Counted from the first letter of the stretch, positions 29,246-39,135 are shown. The stretch: DNA of 64,000 nt from Candidatus Aenigmatarchaeota archaeon (GCA_016198755.1 JACQIB010000001.1:94001-158000), one strand, 5' to 3'. The notes: a model not told the origin generated them from the sequence alone. Program-made: numbers and translations.

Positions 29246-30400
29246 TTATTCCTTCTTTTTCAGCGGAGGCTTAAAGACAATATCAAACATTCCTGTACCT
29301 GCAGGTACAACTTGGTTTATCATAACATTCTCCACAATACTCTCCAGAGTGTCTATCTCGTTGTAAACAGAAGCTTTTGTAAGGTGTTTCATTGTCTCTT
29401 CGAAGTTTGCCCTAGCTAAAACAGACCCCTTTGTTCCTGCAATTCCATACCTTCCAACGGCTTTTATAGTTCCCCCAGCAGTCATCACATCAGCTACAAG
29501 CAATACATGCCTTACATCCACATCTTCCAGTCCCTGTTCTTTCAGCGTAAGCAAAACCTCATTTACAATCGAAGCGCGCGCAGCTTCTATTCCAAGAACC
29601 TTTGCAACTTCATGTATATTGTTTGTCAGTGTCCTTGCAGAGTCTATTCCGTCCAGTTCCAGTATTTTTGCAAGGTTGCTTCCAAGCGTGTTTATAATCC
29701 ATCCTTCATCCTTCTGGTTTATAACAACATTCTCAATGCTTTTTACACCATGTACATGGGAATCTAAAAATTTGCTCCTTAGTTTTTGCAACTCTTTAAC
29801 AGTTGCATCATCTTTGGGTTTTATTGTAACTTTGTTCCCGCGCTGGTGCAAAACATAATTTTTGAAATCCAGTTTCAGTTGTTCTACCATTTCCTCCTCC
29901 TTTATCTTATGTTTCCTCATCAATTTCTCATCAAGAACAACTTCTACCTGCATGTTACCCAAATCCACGAATGAAGAGGTTGCTATATTTCCCAGCTTAA
30001 CTTCAGTAATGCTTTCTGCAATTTCCATAGCCTTTTCCCTTGTGTTATATGAAGGCTTTAAGTAAATTGTCATTGCAGGCGTAGAAGGCGCACGGCGTGC
30101 ATCAAAAATCTCAACCAATCTTGGAAGTCCAAGAGTAACCTGTATCTGCATTGCTCCTGCCATGTGGTAAGTTCTCATGGTCATTTGAGTTGAAGGTTCA
30201 GAAAGGCTCTGTGCTGCAATAACTCCAAATGCCTCTCCAGCTTCAAATTTGCTTTTAACATAAAGATCTGCAATTTTTATTATAGCTTTCTTTTTCTGCC
30301 CCTCTGTAAGGTCAGACTTTTTCAAAGCTTCTTTTGATTTTTCAAAAAGTTTTTCAGGCAAAAGTTCTTTCAATTGTTCAAGTGTTTCTACTTCTCCCAT
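29246..30400 (-). CDS. rpoA2: DNA-directed RNA polymerase subunit A''
   Basis: A'' is the C-terminal third of the largest subunit, completing the active-centre cleft with A'. The 384 residues contain the bridge-helix/trigger-loop region GEAFGVIAAQSLSEPSTQMTMRTYHMAGAM near residues 57-86. The jaw and VNEVLLTLKEQGLEDVDVRHVLLVADVMTAGGTIKAVGRYGIAGTKGSVLARANFEETM blocks are also recognisable. ATG 30400 abuts the rpoA1 stop, so the split subunits are translated in tandem. Confidence 0.97.
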   Translation of the reverse strand: MGEVETLEQLKELLPEKLFEKSKEALKKSDLTEGQKKKAIIKIADLYVKSKFEAGEAFGVIAAQSLSEPSTQMTMRTYHMAGAMQIQVTLGLPRLVEIFDARRAPSTPAMTIYLKPSYNTREKAMEIAESITEVKLGNIATSSFVDLGNMQVEVVLDEKLMRKHKIKEEEMVEQLKLDFKNYVLHQRGNKVTIKPKDDATVKELQKLRSKFLDSHVHGVKSIENVVINQKDEGWIINTLGSNLAKILELDGIDSARTLTNNIHEVAKVLGIEAARASIVNEVLLTLKEQGLEDVDVRHVLLVADVMTAGGTIKAVGRYGIAGTKGSVLARANFEETMKHLTKASVYNEIDTLESIVENVMINQVVPAGTGMFDIVFKPPLKKKE

Positions 30401-32872
30401 TTATTTCACGCTCCTTATGATAGAGTTTACATCAATAGTTCCCCAATCAGATTTGTGCGGATCAATAAAGTCTTCCCCGGGCACAAACTGTATTATTATC
30501 TTGTTGTTGTCCCTCACAGTTCCATCATACTCTATTTTCAAGTCCTGCAAAGCATTCATCAGCCTTCTTTCCAGATAACCTGAATGCCTTGTCCTAAGTG
30601 ATTTATCCATGAGTCCTTCTCTTCCACTTAAAACATCAAAGAAAAATTCAACCGGAGTCAGTCCGGACTTAAATGAATTTGAAACAAATCCATGAGCCAA
30701 CGGTGTTAAATCACCAACTAAAAAGTGAGACAGAGTTCTGCCGCGGAAACCGCGCTGTATTCTCTCTCCTAGAACTCTTTCCTGCCCTACACATCCAATC
30801 AGCTGTGTCATGTGAGTTATGGAACCTCGCGCACCGCTTCTGGCCATGATTATGGCTCCGTTAAATCCTAATCCAGCTGAAACAATAGAACCTATATTGT
30901 CAGTTACCTTTACAAGCAGCTTTATCATGTTAGCTTCAAAGCTCTCTTTCATTGTTCTTCCTGGTAGAAGTTCTATATTTCCCTTTGCATAAGTTTCTAT
31001 AAGTTCATTTGAAGTTCTGTCCCCGTGCTCAAGCTCAAGTTTTATTTTCTTCTTTGATTCATCTGAAATATCCACATCATCCAGACCAACTGTAAATCCA
31101 ACTTTCTCAAACCATTTAATCCCCAGCAAAGAAACCCTGTCAATAAATATGTGTGCAGCCTCATCCCCAAACTCTCTCTGTATCCTGTCTATAATCTTCC
31201 CAGCTTCCCTTCCTATGGCATTTTTGTCTATTACCCCCTTTTTCAAAACTCCATTCTCTATAACAACAAAACTATCATGCTTGCATGTTTCAGCAGTGCA
31301 TTTTTCACATCCAGGTTTCATTGACTTAATCTTAAAGCTCATGTTAAGTCCCTTTGGAAGAATATGGCTGAAAAGTTCCTTTCCAGTGAATGTTTTCTTT
31401 TCAGGCAGATCAGGCTCAACTCCAATCTCAGCTAAAATTCTGAAAGCATCCTCCCTGTTCATTTCAGTTCCTTCCATTGTAAGTGTGTAGTTGCCTGAAA
31501 CGTGATCATGCTCACATCCAATGATAGGCCCTCCAAACCTTGGTGATCTTATATGTTTTGATGCATCCATCAGCATCATTGCCTCAGCTCTGGCTTCTTC
31601 AGTCTGTAAAACGTGCAGATTCATTTCATCTCCATCGAAGTCTGCGTTATATGGAGGAGTAACAGCAAGATTCATTGTGAATGTTCTCCATGGCGTTACT
31701 CTTACTCTGTGGGCCATTATAGACATCCTGTGCAGAGATGGCTGGCGGTTGAAAAGAACAACATCCCCATTCTGCAAATGTCTCTCTATGCTATAACCAA
31801 TACCAACTTCCTTCAGTATTTCCTCTTTATTTTCATCTGTTATTTTCCTTCTCTTCCCATCTGGCCTTACTATATAGTTTGCAGAAGGCCACCTAGGTGA
31901 AATTTGTATAACTTTCTTTATCTCTTCTATGTTATTTGGTGTAACAGCAACAGGTATTGTAAGCTCTTTTGCAATAACAAGCGGAACCCCAACTTCGTTT
32001 ATGCTTATATACGGATCAGGACTGATAACAGTTCTTGCAGAATAATTAACTCTCTTTCCTGCTAGGTTCTGTCTGAACCTTCCTTCTTTTGATCTTAATC
32101 TGTCAGCCAATGTTTTAAGCGGCCTTCCGGAGCGGTGGCGTGCAGCTGGTATGCCTGCCAGCTCATTATCAAAGTAAGTTGCAGTGTGATATTGCAGAAG
32201 TTCCCATAAATCCTCTATTATGAAATCCGGAGCTCCAATCTCGATATTTTCCCTAAGCCTGTGGTTAATCCTTATAATGTCCACTAATTTATGTGTTAAA
32301 TCATCTTCAGACCTCTCACCTGTTTCAAGAGTTATTGAAGGCCTTGTTATTACGGGAGGTATAGGGAATATTGTAAGTATAAGCCATTCTGGCCTTCCGC
32401 CCAAAAAGTTAAAGTTAGGCAAATCTTCCTGCGGTATTCTCTCAAATCTTTCCCTTATCTGAAGAGGCGTGAGTATTTTCTCCCCCTCATTATAACTGTA
32501 GGGTTTTTCAAATTTAACATCCTTCTGTTCTGCCCCGCAGTAAGAGCATTTCTTAGCAGTTCCAATATGCCTGCTGCAGCTTCCGCATATACTTTTTAAA
32601 ATTTTATGAACCAGTTTAGCATAAAGAACATGGATAATGGGCCTTACCAATTCTATGTTTCCAAAGTGACCATAGCACTGCCCTATAGTCTGATTGCAAG
32701 TTCTACATCTCAATCCAGGATCTATAACTCCTAGTCTAGGATCCATTACGCCCCCTTCCATTGGGAAACCATCATTATCATATAGCTCAGCTTTCACTAT
32801 TTCCACAACTGAGAGTTTCTTTACCATCTGCGGTGAAAGCAGCTTGAATTCTATTTTGTTTATCATGCTCAT
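30401..32872 (-). CDS. rpoA1: DNA-directed RNA polymerase subunit A'
   Basis: A' (823 residues) holds the catalytic centre. An N-terminal zinc site CRTCNQTIGQCYGHFG near residues 56-71 is followed by a second pair CGSCSRH...CSYCG. NADFDGDEMNLHV near 418-430 carries the three Mg2+-binding Asp residues. The clamp and lid regions AGKRVNYSARTVISPDP and FNRQPSLHRMSIMAH are intact. It sits between rpoB (one base after its stop) and rpoA2. Confidence 0.97.
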   Translation of the reverse strand: MSMINKIEFKLLSPQMVKKLSVVEIVKAELYDNDGFPMEGGVMDPRLGVIDPGLRCRTCNQTIGQCYGHFGNIELVRPIIHVLYAKLVHKILKSICGSCSRHIGTAKKCSYCGAEQKDVKFEKPYSYNEGEKILTPLQIRERFERIPQEDLPNFNFLGGRPEWLILTIFPIPPVITRPSITLETGERSEDDLTHKLVDIIRINHRLRENIEIGAPDFIIEDLWELLQYHTATYFDNELAGIPAARHRSGRPLKTLADRLRSKEGRFRQNLAGKRVNYSARTVISPDPYISINEVGVPLVIAKELTIPVAVTPNNIEEIKKVIQISPRWPSANYIVRPDGKRRKITDENKEEILKEVGIGYSIERHLQNGDVVLFNRQPSLHRMSIMAHRVRVTPWRTFTMNLAVTPPYNADFDGDEMNLHVLQTEEARAEAMMLMDASKHIRSPRFGGPIIGCEHDHVSGNYTLTMEGTEMNREDAFRILAEIGVEPDLPEKKTFTGKELFSHILPKGLNMSFKIKSMKPGCEKCTAETCKHDSFVVIENGVLKKGVIDKNAIGREAGKIIDRIQREFGDEAAHIFIDRVSLLGIKWFEKVGFTVGLDDVDISDESKKKIKLELEHGDRTSNELIETYAKGNIELLPGRTMKESFEANMIKLLVKVTDNIGSIVSAGLGFNGAIIMARSGARGSITHMTQLIGCVGQERVLGERIQRGFRGRTLSHFLVGDLTPLAHGFVSNSFKSGLTPVEFFFDVLSGREGLMDKSLRTRHSGYLERRLMNALQDLKIEYDGTVRDNNKIIIQFVPGEDFIDPHKSDWGTIDVNSIIRSVK

Positions 32873-32873
32873 T

Positions 32874-35800
32874 TTATTCCCCTACATCCAGCTTTGGATA
32901 TATTATCATTGATTTTAGTTCATCCAAGAGCAGCTTGAAAGCATAACTCATATCCACATTAACAACTTCATTATCCTTGCACATCGGACAGGTGTATATT
33001 GATGTGGCTTTGTCAAATACAGCTGTCACTCCGCATTTTTTGCAAATAGGAACACTCACTTTATCCGAATCAAACCTTTCCTTCAGGGTTAAAACAGCAC
33101 CGTGTGCAATAAGGCAGTCTTTTTCCATTTCCCCCAGCCTCAACCCTCCTTCTTTTGCCTTTCCTTCAGTTGGCTGCCTTGTTAAAAGTGTAACAGGACC
33201 GCGTGAACGTGCCTGTAATTTGTTTGCAACCATGTGGTCAAGTTTCTGGTAAAAGTTCACACCAACAAAAATCTCAACTTCATACTTTTCCCCAGTCATA
33301 CCATTATACATAGTTTCCTTTCCATCACTTCTGAACCCTAAATTCAAAAGCATGTCTCTTATGCTTTTTTCTGTTGGAGAGGAAAATGGTGTAGCATCTA
33401 TTTTACCTCCGTTCAATGCGGCTGTCTTTCCTGAAAGCATTTCCAGCAGCTGTCCAACTGTTTGTCTGGAAGGTATAGAGTGCGGGTTGAAAATAACATC
33501 AGGAACATATCCTGAAGCTGTGAACGGCATATCCTCCTCATTAGCCAATAGTCCAACAATTGATTTTTGTCCGTGCCTGCTTGCAAACTTGTCACCAACC
33601 TCAGGAACCCTAAGATCCCTTACACAAATTTTCAAAAGCTTATTTCCGTTTATTGTTTCAGTTGCAAAAACTCTGTCCACAACTCCCCTCTCAGACGGTC
33701 TCATTGTTATTGAGCTTTCTCTCATGTTTGCAATCCCGCCCATAAGCTCGTTCGCACTCAAGAATCTCATTGGAGAAATTTTACCCATTATAACATCCCC
33801 GCCGAAAACAGGTTCTTCAGGAGCTAAAACTCCATCCTCATTCAATTTTGCATATTCTTCCTCTGCTTTGTACCCTCTTACATCCTTCTCAGGCACACCA
33901 ATCTTATCCTCCTGTCCTCCCCAGTATCTCCTCTCCTCACCAGTGTAAATTCTGTAAAATACAGACCTGAACAACCCCCTCTCTATGGAAGATTTGTTCA
34001 TTACAATAGCATCTTCCATGTTATACCCATGGTAGTTCATGACAGCAATTATTACATTGTTTCCTGAAGGATGTGAAGTCAATCCTGCAATCTTAAGGGT
34101 GTCAGTGTCTACAAGAGGAAGCTGTGGATAAATAAGAACATTGGATTTTGTATCAGTGCGTAAAAAGAAATTGGATTGATATAGTCCAATGGCTTGCCCT
34201 ACCATTTTAGCTCCGAAGTTTACTCTGTCTCCTCTGTTGTGGTGGGCAAATGGAAGCAGGCTTGCAGACAATCCTAAAAGCAAAAGCGGCGCAAGTTCCA
34301 AGTGCGTTGTCTTTTCCTGTATATCCTTCTCGTACATTGCAACAAAAGCATTATCCTCCTCATCAGCATCTAAAAATTCTACAAACCCTGCTTTCACAAG
34401 ATCCTTCCATTTCATTTCCTTCCCTAACTTATTGATGTGCTCTTCAGTCAGCCTGCTCTTGCCATTTTCAACAACAGCTAGCGGCCTCCTAACTCTCCCG
34501 GAATCCATGTTTATCCTTATTTCCCCCTGTTCCTTTACATATCCAACATTCAGTTCCTGTGGTATTATGTCCCCCCTCCTTCTCTTTATCATCTCAGCTA
34601 TTATCTCAGGCTTCTGGAAACCAACAGGATTACCATCCAAAATAACCATTGCCTCCCCTTCAGATTTCTCGGGATTTACTTTCAGCCATTTCAGTATTTT
34701 TTCTTTCTCTACATCAGAACCGCGCTTTGTAACTTCAGCCATTAAAGCCAAGTGCTTTCTAAGACCTATCGTTGGTCCTTCAGGTGTTTCAGCAGGACAA
34801 AACCTTCCATAGTTTGTTGGATGCAGTTCCCTTGCCTCAAAATGTTCCTGTGTGCTTGTTAATGGAGAAAGAACCATTCTTAAGTGGGATAGTGTTTTGA
34901 TATAGTTGGATCTGTCTAGTCTTTGTGAAACTCCTGTCCTACCTCCTGTCCATGCTCCTGTAGCCATTGCAGATATAAGCTGGTTTGAAACAACATTGGA
35001 CTCCACAACAGTTTGTATTGGCGGAAGTTTCCCTCTTTTAGCCATTTTTTGGTAGTTGTACTTTACTCTTGTTATAAGCCCCCATCTTCCGACCAATATT
35101 GATCTGAACAAAACTTCCAGCAAATCCCCTGCCATCCTGACCCTCTTGTTTGCATAGTGGTCTATGTCATCCTCATCCACTGTACCATTTGAAAGCCCTA
35201 TAATTTTCCTGATAACAAGGCAGAGATAATTTGCTTTTATCTTTCTGCTTTTTGAATCCTGCCCTAAATGAGGGAAAAGATATCTGTCCAGAATCTGTTC
35301 AATCCTTTCTTTCTGGCTCTCTTTCTGCACAACTTTCATATGATTAGCCATAAACTCTATGGCATCTTTTTGTGTTTTAACATCAGTTTCGTACAAATTC
35401 CCATAAAATTCCTCAGAAACTTTCTCCCCTCCTCCCACAGCTTCTACAATTTCCTTATCACTTTCCAAACCAAGTGCCTTAAGCAGTGCAATAACAGGCA
35501 GCCTCCTTATGTTTGCAAAGGAAATAGAAATAGAACCATCATTTTTCCTTTCTATAGCATGCCTCTGAACATATCCCCCTCTTTCAGAGTTTACTCTTGC
35601 AATCTCAGTATAGTTTCCTATATCCTGCTTCTGTACAATAATCCTGTTGGATGCTATCTCTTCTATCAAAATCAAAACTCTTTCTGTCCCGTTGATAACA
35701 AAATATCCGCCTGGATCCAAAGGATCTTCTCCTGCAGCTTCCAGTTGATCAGTTTTCATTTTACCCAGCGGACAGAATTTTGATTTTAACATTATTGGAA

Positions 35801-36143
35801 GAGATCCAACCTGCACATTAACTGTCTCCTGCTCAACCTTATTCACAACAGGAGTCATTTCCACATAAACCGGTGCAGCATAAGTAAGATCCCTTAACCT
35901 TGCCTCCAGCGGCATTATTTTCCTTACAGTTCCGTCAGCCTCAGAAACGCTTGGTTCCCCAATGCTAACAGCCCCAAACTTTATTTTCAGCTCCCCAATC
36001 TCAGGCACTTCCGGAACTATTTCCCCTATATCATCCACTATTTTCTGCAGCCTGTTATCCACAAAATCATTAAAACTCTCTATCTGGAACCTTACAAATC
36101 CCACCTCATTCGCAAAAGAATTGAGAATAGGTTTTAGTTCCAT
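32874..36143 (-). CDS. rpoB: DNA-directed RNA polymerase subunit B (unsplit)
   Basis: The 1089-residue second-largest subunit is in one piece, unlike the B'/B'' split of methanogens and halophiles. Diagnostic blocks are RWGLITRVKYNYQKMAKRG, LSHLRMVLSPLTSTQEHFEARELHPTNYGRFCPAETPEGPTIGLRKHLALMAE, GDRVNFGAKMVGQA and the VPEVGDKFASRHGQKSIVG hybrid-binding block. The C-terminal zinc site is CKKCGV...CPMCKD near residues 1040-1060. ATG 36143 overlaps the rpoH stop by one base. Confidence 0.97.
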   Translation of the reverse strand: MELKPILNSFANEVGFVRFQIESFNDFVDNRLQKIVDDIGEIVPEVPEIGELKIKFGAVSIGEPSVSEADGTVRKIMPLEARLRDLTYAAPVYVEMTPVVNKVEQETVNVQVGSLPIMLKSKFCPLGKMKTDQLEAAGEDPLDPGGYFVINGTERVLILIEEIASNRIIVQKQDIGNYTEIARVNSERGGYVQRHAIERKNDGSISISFANIRRLPVIALLKALGLESDKEIVEAVGGGEKVSEEFYGNLYETDVKTQKDAIEFMANHMKVVQKESQKERIEQILDRYLFPHLGQDSKSRKIKANYLCLVIRKIIGLSNGTVDEDDIDHYANKRVRMAGDLLEVLFRSILVGRWGLITRVKYNYQKMAKRGKLPPIQTVVESNVVSNQLISAMATGAWTGGRTGVSQRLDRSNYIKTLSHLRMVLSPLTSTQEHFEARELHPTNYGRFCPAETPEGPTIGLRKHLALMAEVTKRGSDVEKEKILKWLKVNPEKSEGEAMVILDGNPVGFQKPEIIAEMIKRRRGDIIPQELNVGYVKEQGEIRINMDSGRVRRPLAVVENGKSRLTEEHINKLGKEMKWKDLVKAGFVEFLDADEEDNAFVAMYEKDIQEKTTHLELAPLLLLGLSASLLPFAHHNRGDRVNFGAKMVGQAIGLYQSNFFLRTDTKSNVLIYPQLPLVDTDTLKIAGLTSHPSGNNVIIAVMNYHGYNMEDAIVMNKSSIERGLFRSVFYRIYTGEERRYWGGQEDKIGVPEKDVRGYKAEEEYAKLNEDGVLAPEEPVFGGDVIMGKISPMRFLSANELMGGIANMRESSITMRPSERGVVDRVFATETINGNKLLKICVRDLRVPEVGDKFASRHGQKSIVGLLANEEDMPFTASGYVPDVIFNPHSIPSRQTVGQLLEMLSGKTAALNGGKIDATPFSSPTEKSIRDMLLNLGFRSDGKETMYNGMTGEKYEVEIFVGVNFYQKLDHMVANKLQARSRGPVTLLTRQPTEGKAKEGGLRLGEMEKDCLIAHGAVLTLKERFDSDKVSVPICKKCGVTAVFDKATSIYTCPMCKDNEVVNVDMSYAFKLLLDELKSMIIYPKLDVGE

Positions 36144-36406
36144 TATTCATCAGCCTCCTTAATAACAATCCTAAAGTATTCAGAAGTTCCCGCGGTGTGG
36201 CTGCTTCTGATAACTTTCAATACATCCCCAACCTTTGCCCCAATAGATTTTACAACCGGATCCGTTGAATCAATCTTTGGAAGCTGCTGCGGAATAATAT
36301 TATATTTATCCATTAAAACCTTTTTTTCAGCTTCACCCAAAATAGTATGCTCTGGAACTAAGCGATGTTTCAGAATATCAAATGTTTTTTCCTCTTCCTT
36401 TTTCAT
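36143..36406 (-). CDS. rpoH: DNA-directed RNA polymerase subunit H
   Basis: RpoH (Rpb5 C-terminal homologue, 87 residues) opens the operon. It shows FDILKHRLVPEHTILGEAEKKVLMDKYNI followed by LPKIDSTDPVVKSIGAKVGDVLKVIR and SEYFRIV, the full domain. The start is ATG 36406 with AGGTG six bases upstream. The leader before it is about 90 nt and strongly structured (36425-36459). Confidence 0.95.
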   Translation of the reverse strand: MKKEEEKTFDILKHRLVPEHTILGEAEKKVLMDKYNIIPQQLPKIDSTDPVVKSIGAKVGDVLKVIRSSHTAGTSEYFRIVIKEADE

Positions 36407-36424
36407 GGGGGCACCTGTTGACAG

Positions 36425-36459
36425 AGCCAGCCAATCCCGAAGGATTATCAGGGCTAGCT
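36425..36459 (-). ncRNA. Structured 5' leader element of the RNA polymerase operon
   Basis: On the minus-strand transcript AGCUAGCC pairs with GGCUGGCU (8 bp, one G-U), a five-base CUGAU bulge follows on the 5' side, then AAUCC-UUCG-GGAUU forms an exceptionally stable tetraloop hairpin. It ends 18 bases before the rpoH start codon. It could bind a protein or control translation; kink-turn character is only suggestive. Confidence 0.5.
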
Positions 36460-36495
36460 TGTAATTTTGGTTAAAACCTTCTTTCTTTTCCTCTA

Positions 36496-36516
36496 CCTAA
36501 CCTTATAAAGCTTTCG
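36496..36516 (-). promoter_or_regulatory. TATA promoter of the rpo operon
   Basis: Minus-strand GAAAGCTTTATAAGGTTAGG places a purine-rich BRE-like GAAAG next to CTTTATAAGG. It lies about 95 bases before the rpoH start, consistent with a leadered transcript that would contain the 36425-36459 structure. Confidence 0.55.
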
Positions 36517-36532
36517 GTTTTGCTTCATTCTC

Positions 36533-36838
36533 CTACTTTACCCCTTCCAGAACCAGACCCTTCCTAAACCCTCCCCTTTCACCCAGTTTTTTCAGCCTTA
36601 TCCTCTCAATCTCCCCCATATCAAATCCCCTGAACTCGCAGATAGCATTTACAACTTCCAGAATATCAGCAACTTCCTCTTTACTTTCATTTGCAGAAAA
36701 TTCCATAACCTCCCCTTCCAGCTTTTCTTTCAGTTTATCCCAATATTCCTTCCCTTCCACTATTTTAAAAACAGGTTCCTTTCCAGCCCTTTTCATTATC
36801 TCAGGCATATTGTCCCTAACTAGTTTTCCGAGCCTCAT
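36533..36838 (-). CDS. MazG-like nucleotide pyrophosphohydrolase
   Basis: The 101-residue protein opens MRLGKLVRDNMPEIMKRAGKEPVF, a hallmark of small phosphoribosyl-ATP pyrophosphatase-like MazG relatives. It carries the metal-binding pattern in KLEGEVMEFSANESKEEVADILEVVNAI, with E..E then EExxD at about residues 40-60. Such all-alpha NTP pyrophosphatases hydrolyse (d)NTPs to NMP and PPi, often for house-cleaning. The substrate is not predictable. No his-operon gene is nearby, which favours house-cleaning over histidine synthesis. Confidence 0.85.
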   Translation of the reverse strand: MRLGKLVRDNMPEIMKRAGKEPVFKIVEGKEYWDKLKEKLEGEVMEFSANESKEEVADILEVVNAICEFRGFDMGEIERIRLKKLGERGGFRKGLVLEGVK

Positions 36839-36885
36839 TCAACTCCATTCTATCCATACCTACTTAAAGAAAACGGTTTCAGAAT

Positions 36886-37275
36886 CTAAGAAGCACTAAA
36901 AAAGCCCTTGTTTTTAACTACCTTTTTCTGCATATCCTTTCTAATCTTTTCCCCGGCTTCCTTTAATTTATCTCCCTCAGTATCATTTCCTCTAGCAGAC
37001 GTCTGCAAATCCCATGCAGCTTTCTCTACACCAGAATATCCATCCAAAAGTACTTCTTTTGTCTTTCCAACAGCACCTCTATATCCTAATACAACCCCTT
37101 TTGTAAGCTCGTCCTTCCACCTGAACAGAGCATATGTTAAAACAAGCACAGGTGCCAGAATAAACGGGTGGTAAAACGGAAGTCTAAAAAAAGAGCCCGC
37201 ATGTTCTATGGCAAGAGTTGCAGCAATATCCATGCCAGCAGCCACCTGTACAGAAGTTTTTGAATTTACATACAT
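36886..37275 (-). CDS. Hypothetical membrane protein
   Basis: A 129-residue orphan from ATG 37275. One clear hydrophobic segment at about residues 36-52 (HPFILAPVLVLTYALF) follows a weaker N-terminal amphipathic one. The C-terminal 70 residues are charged and helical (EKIRKDMQKKVVKNKGF), probably cytosolic. No family is recognised. It is divergent from the orphan at 37367. Confidence 0.5.
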   Translation of the reverse strand: MYVNSKTSVQVAAGMDIAATLAIEHAGSFFRLPFYHPFILAPVLVLTYALFRWKDELTKGVVLGYRGAVGKTKEVLLDGYSGVEKAAWDLQTSARGNDTEGDKLKEAGEKIRKDMQKKVVKNKGFFSAS

Positions 37276-37366
37276 ACTACACTTTTAACATGGCTTACTT
37301 ATAAGGTTTTTTGCACTCCAACATATAGGTATTTAAAACTTGCCTTTCATCCCTATATTGGTAAAA

Positions 37367-37834
37367 ATGCCAGTATACAACAGAGCACGCTTTAAGGTTA
37401 GCGATAAAGAAGTTGTTCCAGCCAGAGTTAGGCATGTTGATTTAGGTAGATATCAATTCGATGTGGTGCTCCCTGGGGGAGTATATGGAGGCCATGTTAT
37501 GGTTCTGCAACCAGATGGGGACAGAAAAGACCAAGCAGTTGGGCGCAGATACTATCACAGGGATGTTGTCATAACTTTAGATCCTACACAGTATAGGCCA
37601 CCAGTTCCTTCTGGAGATCCATTACATCCTTCAAGTGGAACTCCTGTAAGGGTTTCAAGAGACCATGGAATAATAAAGCAGGGTACCAGGAGAATAGGCT
37701 GGGTAGCTAATCCAGATTCTCTGCCACATATTTTAGAAGCTTTGGATCAAATACCAGACGAAAAACCTCCGCTTGGGACAGCTAAAACAATTTTAGGAAA
37801 AGTAGTTGGAAGGCGCATAACTCCTACATTCTAA
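37367..37834 (+). CDS. Hypothetical protein
   Basis: A 155-residue orphan; I chose ATG 37367 (MPVYNRARF). It is beta-rich and Gly/Pro-rich, with FDVVLPGGVYGGHVMVL suggesting a small barrel. A Pro-rich loop (YRPPVPSGDPLHP) and a basic Gly-rich end (GKVVGRRITPTF) follow. It is soluble and carries no metal motif. It precedes ahcY by 48 bases on the same strand but shows no clear functional link. Confidence 0.5.
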   Translation: MPVYNRARFKVSDKEVVPARVRHVDLGRYQFDVVLPGGVYGGHVMVLQPDGDRKDQAVGRRYYHRDVVITLDPTQYRPPVPSGDPLHPSSGTPVRVSRDHGIIKQGTRRIGWVANPDSLPHILEALDQIPDEKPPLGTAKTILGKVVGRRITPTF

Positions 37835-37881
37835 CTGCTCTAATAGCAGCTTTTTATATCTGCAACACAAAAGGGAAAGGC

Positions 37882-39135
37882 ATGTCTTACAAAGTAAAAG
37901 ATATTGGACTGGCAGAGCAGGGTAAATTAAAAATAGAATGGGCAGAGCAGCAGATGCCAGTTCTAATGAGCATAAGGAAGGACTTTGAAAAAGCACAGCC
38001 CTTCAAGGGAGTAACAGTTGCAGCCTGTTTGCATGTTACTAAAGAGACAGCAGTTCTTGTGCGTACTCTAAAAGCAGGCGGTGCTATAGTTGGGTTGTCA
38101 GCTTCCAATCCTCTATCCACACAGGATGATGTTGCAGCTGCTTTAGCTTCAGAGGGGATAACTGTTTTTGCATGGAAAGGGCAGAACAATGATGAGTATT
38201 ATTGGGGACTTAACCAGCTTCTGGAATTAAAGCCTAACATAACTTTAGATGATGGCGCAGATGTTATTTCCACTATCCACTCTAAAAGAACAGATTTGCT
38301 GAAGAATGTTTTCGCTGGACAGGAAGAAACAACTACTGGAGTAATAAGGCTGAAAGCTATGGCTGCTGACGGAGCCTTAAAGTATCCTATAATAGCTGTT
38401 AATGATACCCCAACAAAGCACATGTTCGACAACTATTACGGTACAGGCCAATCCACAATAGATGGTATACTTAGGGCAACAAACATAATGCTTGCTGGAA
38501 AGACAGTTGTTGTATGCGGGTATGGCTACTGCAGTGCTGGTATTGCACTGCGCTCAGATGGTATGGGAGCAAATGTTGTAATAACAGAAGTTGATCCATT
38601 AAAAGCACTGAAAGCTGCAATGGACGGTTACAGAGTTATGCCTTTGAAAGAGGCTTCAAAAATAGGCGATATTTTCATAACAGCCACAGGTGACAAGAAT
38701 ATTCTGCGCGCAGAACATTTCCAGCTAATGAAAAGCGGGGCAATTTTAGCAAACTCAGGGCACTTTAATGTGGAAATAAGCATTCCAGATCTGGAATCCC
38801 TTTCAAAAGAAAGGAAAAAAATAAATGAAAATACTGAAGAATTTACTCTGAAAACAGGAAACAAACTTTACTTTTTAGCTGAAGGTAGATTGGTAAATTT
38901 AGCAGCAGCAGAAGGCCACCCTTCAGCGGTTATGGATATGAGCTTTGCAGACCAGGCTTTAGTTTGTGAGTGGCTTGTTAAAAACTATAAAACCCTTACT
39001 CCTGTTGTACATGATGTTCCAAAAGAGATTGACGAGAAAGTAGCTAGGCTAAAACTAAAGAGCATGGGCGTGGAAATAGATTCTTTAACAGATGAACAGA
39101 AACATTATTTAGGAAGCTGGCAGGAAGGGACTTAA
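37882..39135 (+). CDS. ahcY: S-adenosylhomocysteine hydrolase
   Basis: AhcY (417 residues) hydrolyses the product of SAM-dependent methylation to adenosine and homocysteine. VAACLHVTKETAVL, LSASNPLSTQDDVAAAL and FAWKGQNNDEYYW are substrate-domain blocks. PIIAVNDTPTKHMFDNYYGTGQSTIDGI and VVVCGYGYCSAGIALRSDGMGANV form the NAD-binding turn. GRLVNLAAAEGHPSAVMDMSFADQAL closes it. The adenosine-specific kinase at 7085 could consume the adenosine made here. GGAAAGG precedes ATG 37882 as ribosome site. Confidence 0.97.
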   Translation: MSYKVKDIGLAEQGKLKIEWAEQQMPVLMSIRKDFEKAQPFKGVTVAACLHVTKETAVLVRTLKAGGAIVGLSASNPLSTQDDVAAALASEGITVFAWKGQNNDEYYWGLNQLLELKPNITLDDGADVISTIHSKRTDLLKNVFAGQEETTTGVIRLKAMAADGALKYPIIAVNDTPTKHMFDNYYGTGQSTIDGILRATNIMLAGKTVVVCGYGYCSAGIALRSDGMGANVVITEVDPLKALKAAMDGYRVMPLKEASKIGDIFITATGDKNILRAEHFQLMKSGAILANSGHFNVEISIPDLESLSKERKKINENTEEFTLKTGNKLYFLAEGRLVNLAAAEGHPSAVMDMSFADQALVCEWLVKNYKTLTPVVHDVPKEIDEKVARLKLKSMGVEIDSLTDEQKHYLGSWQEGT

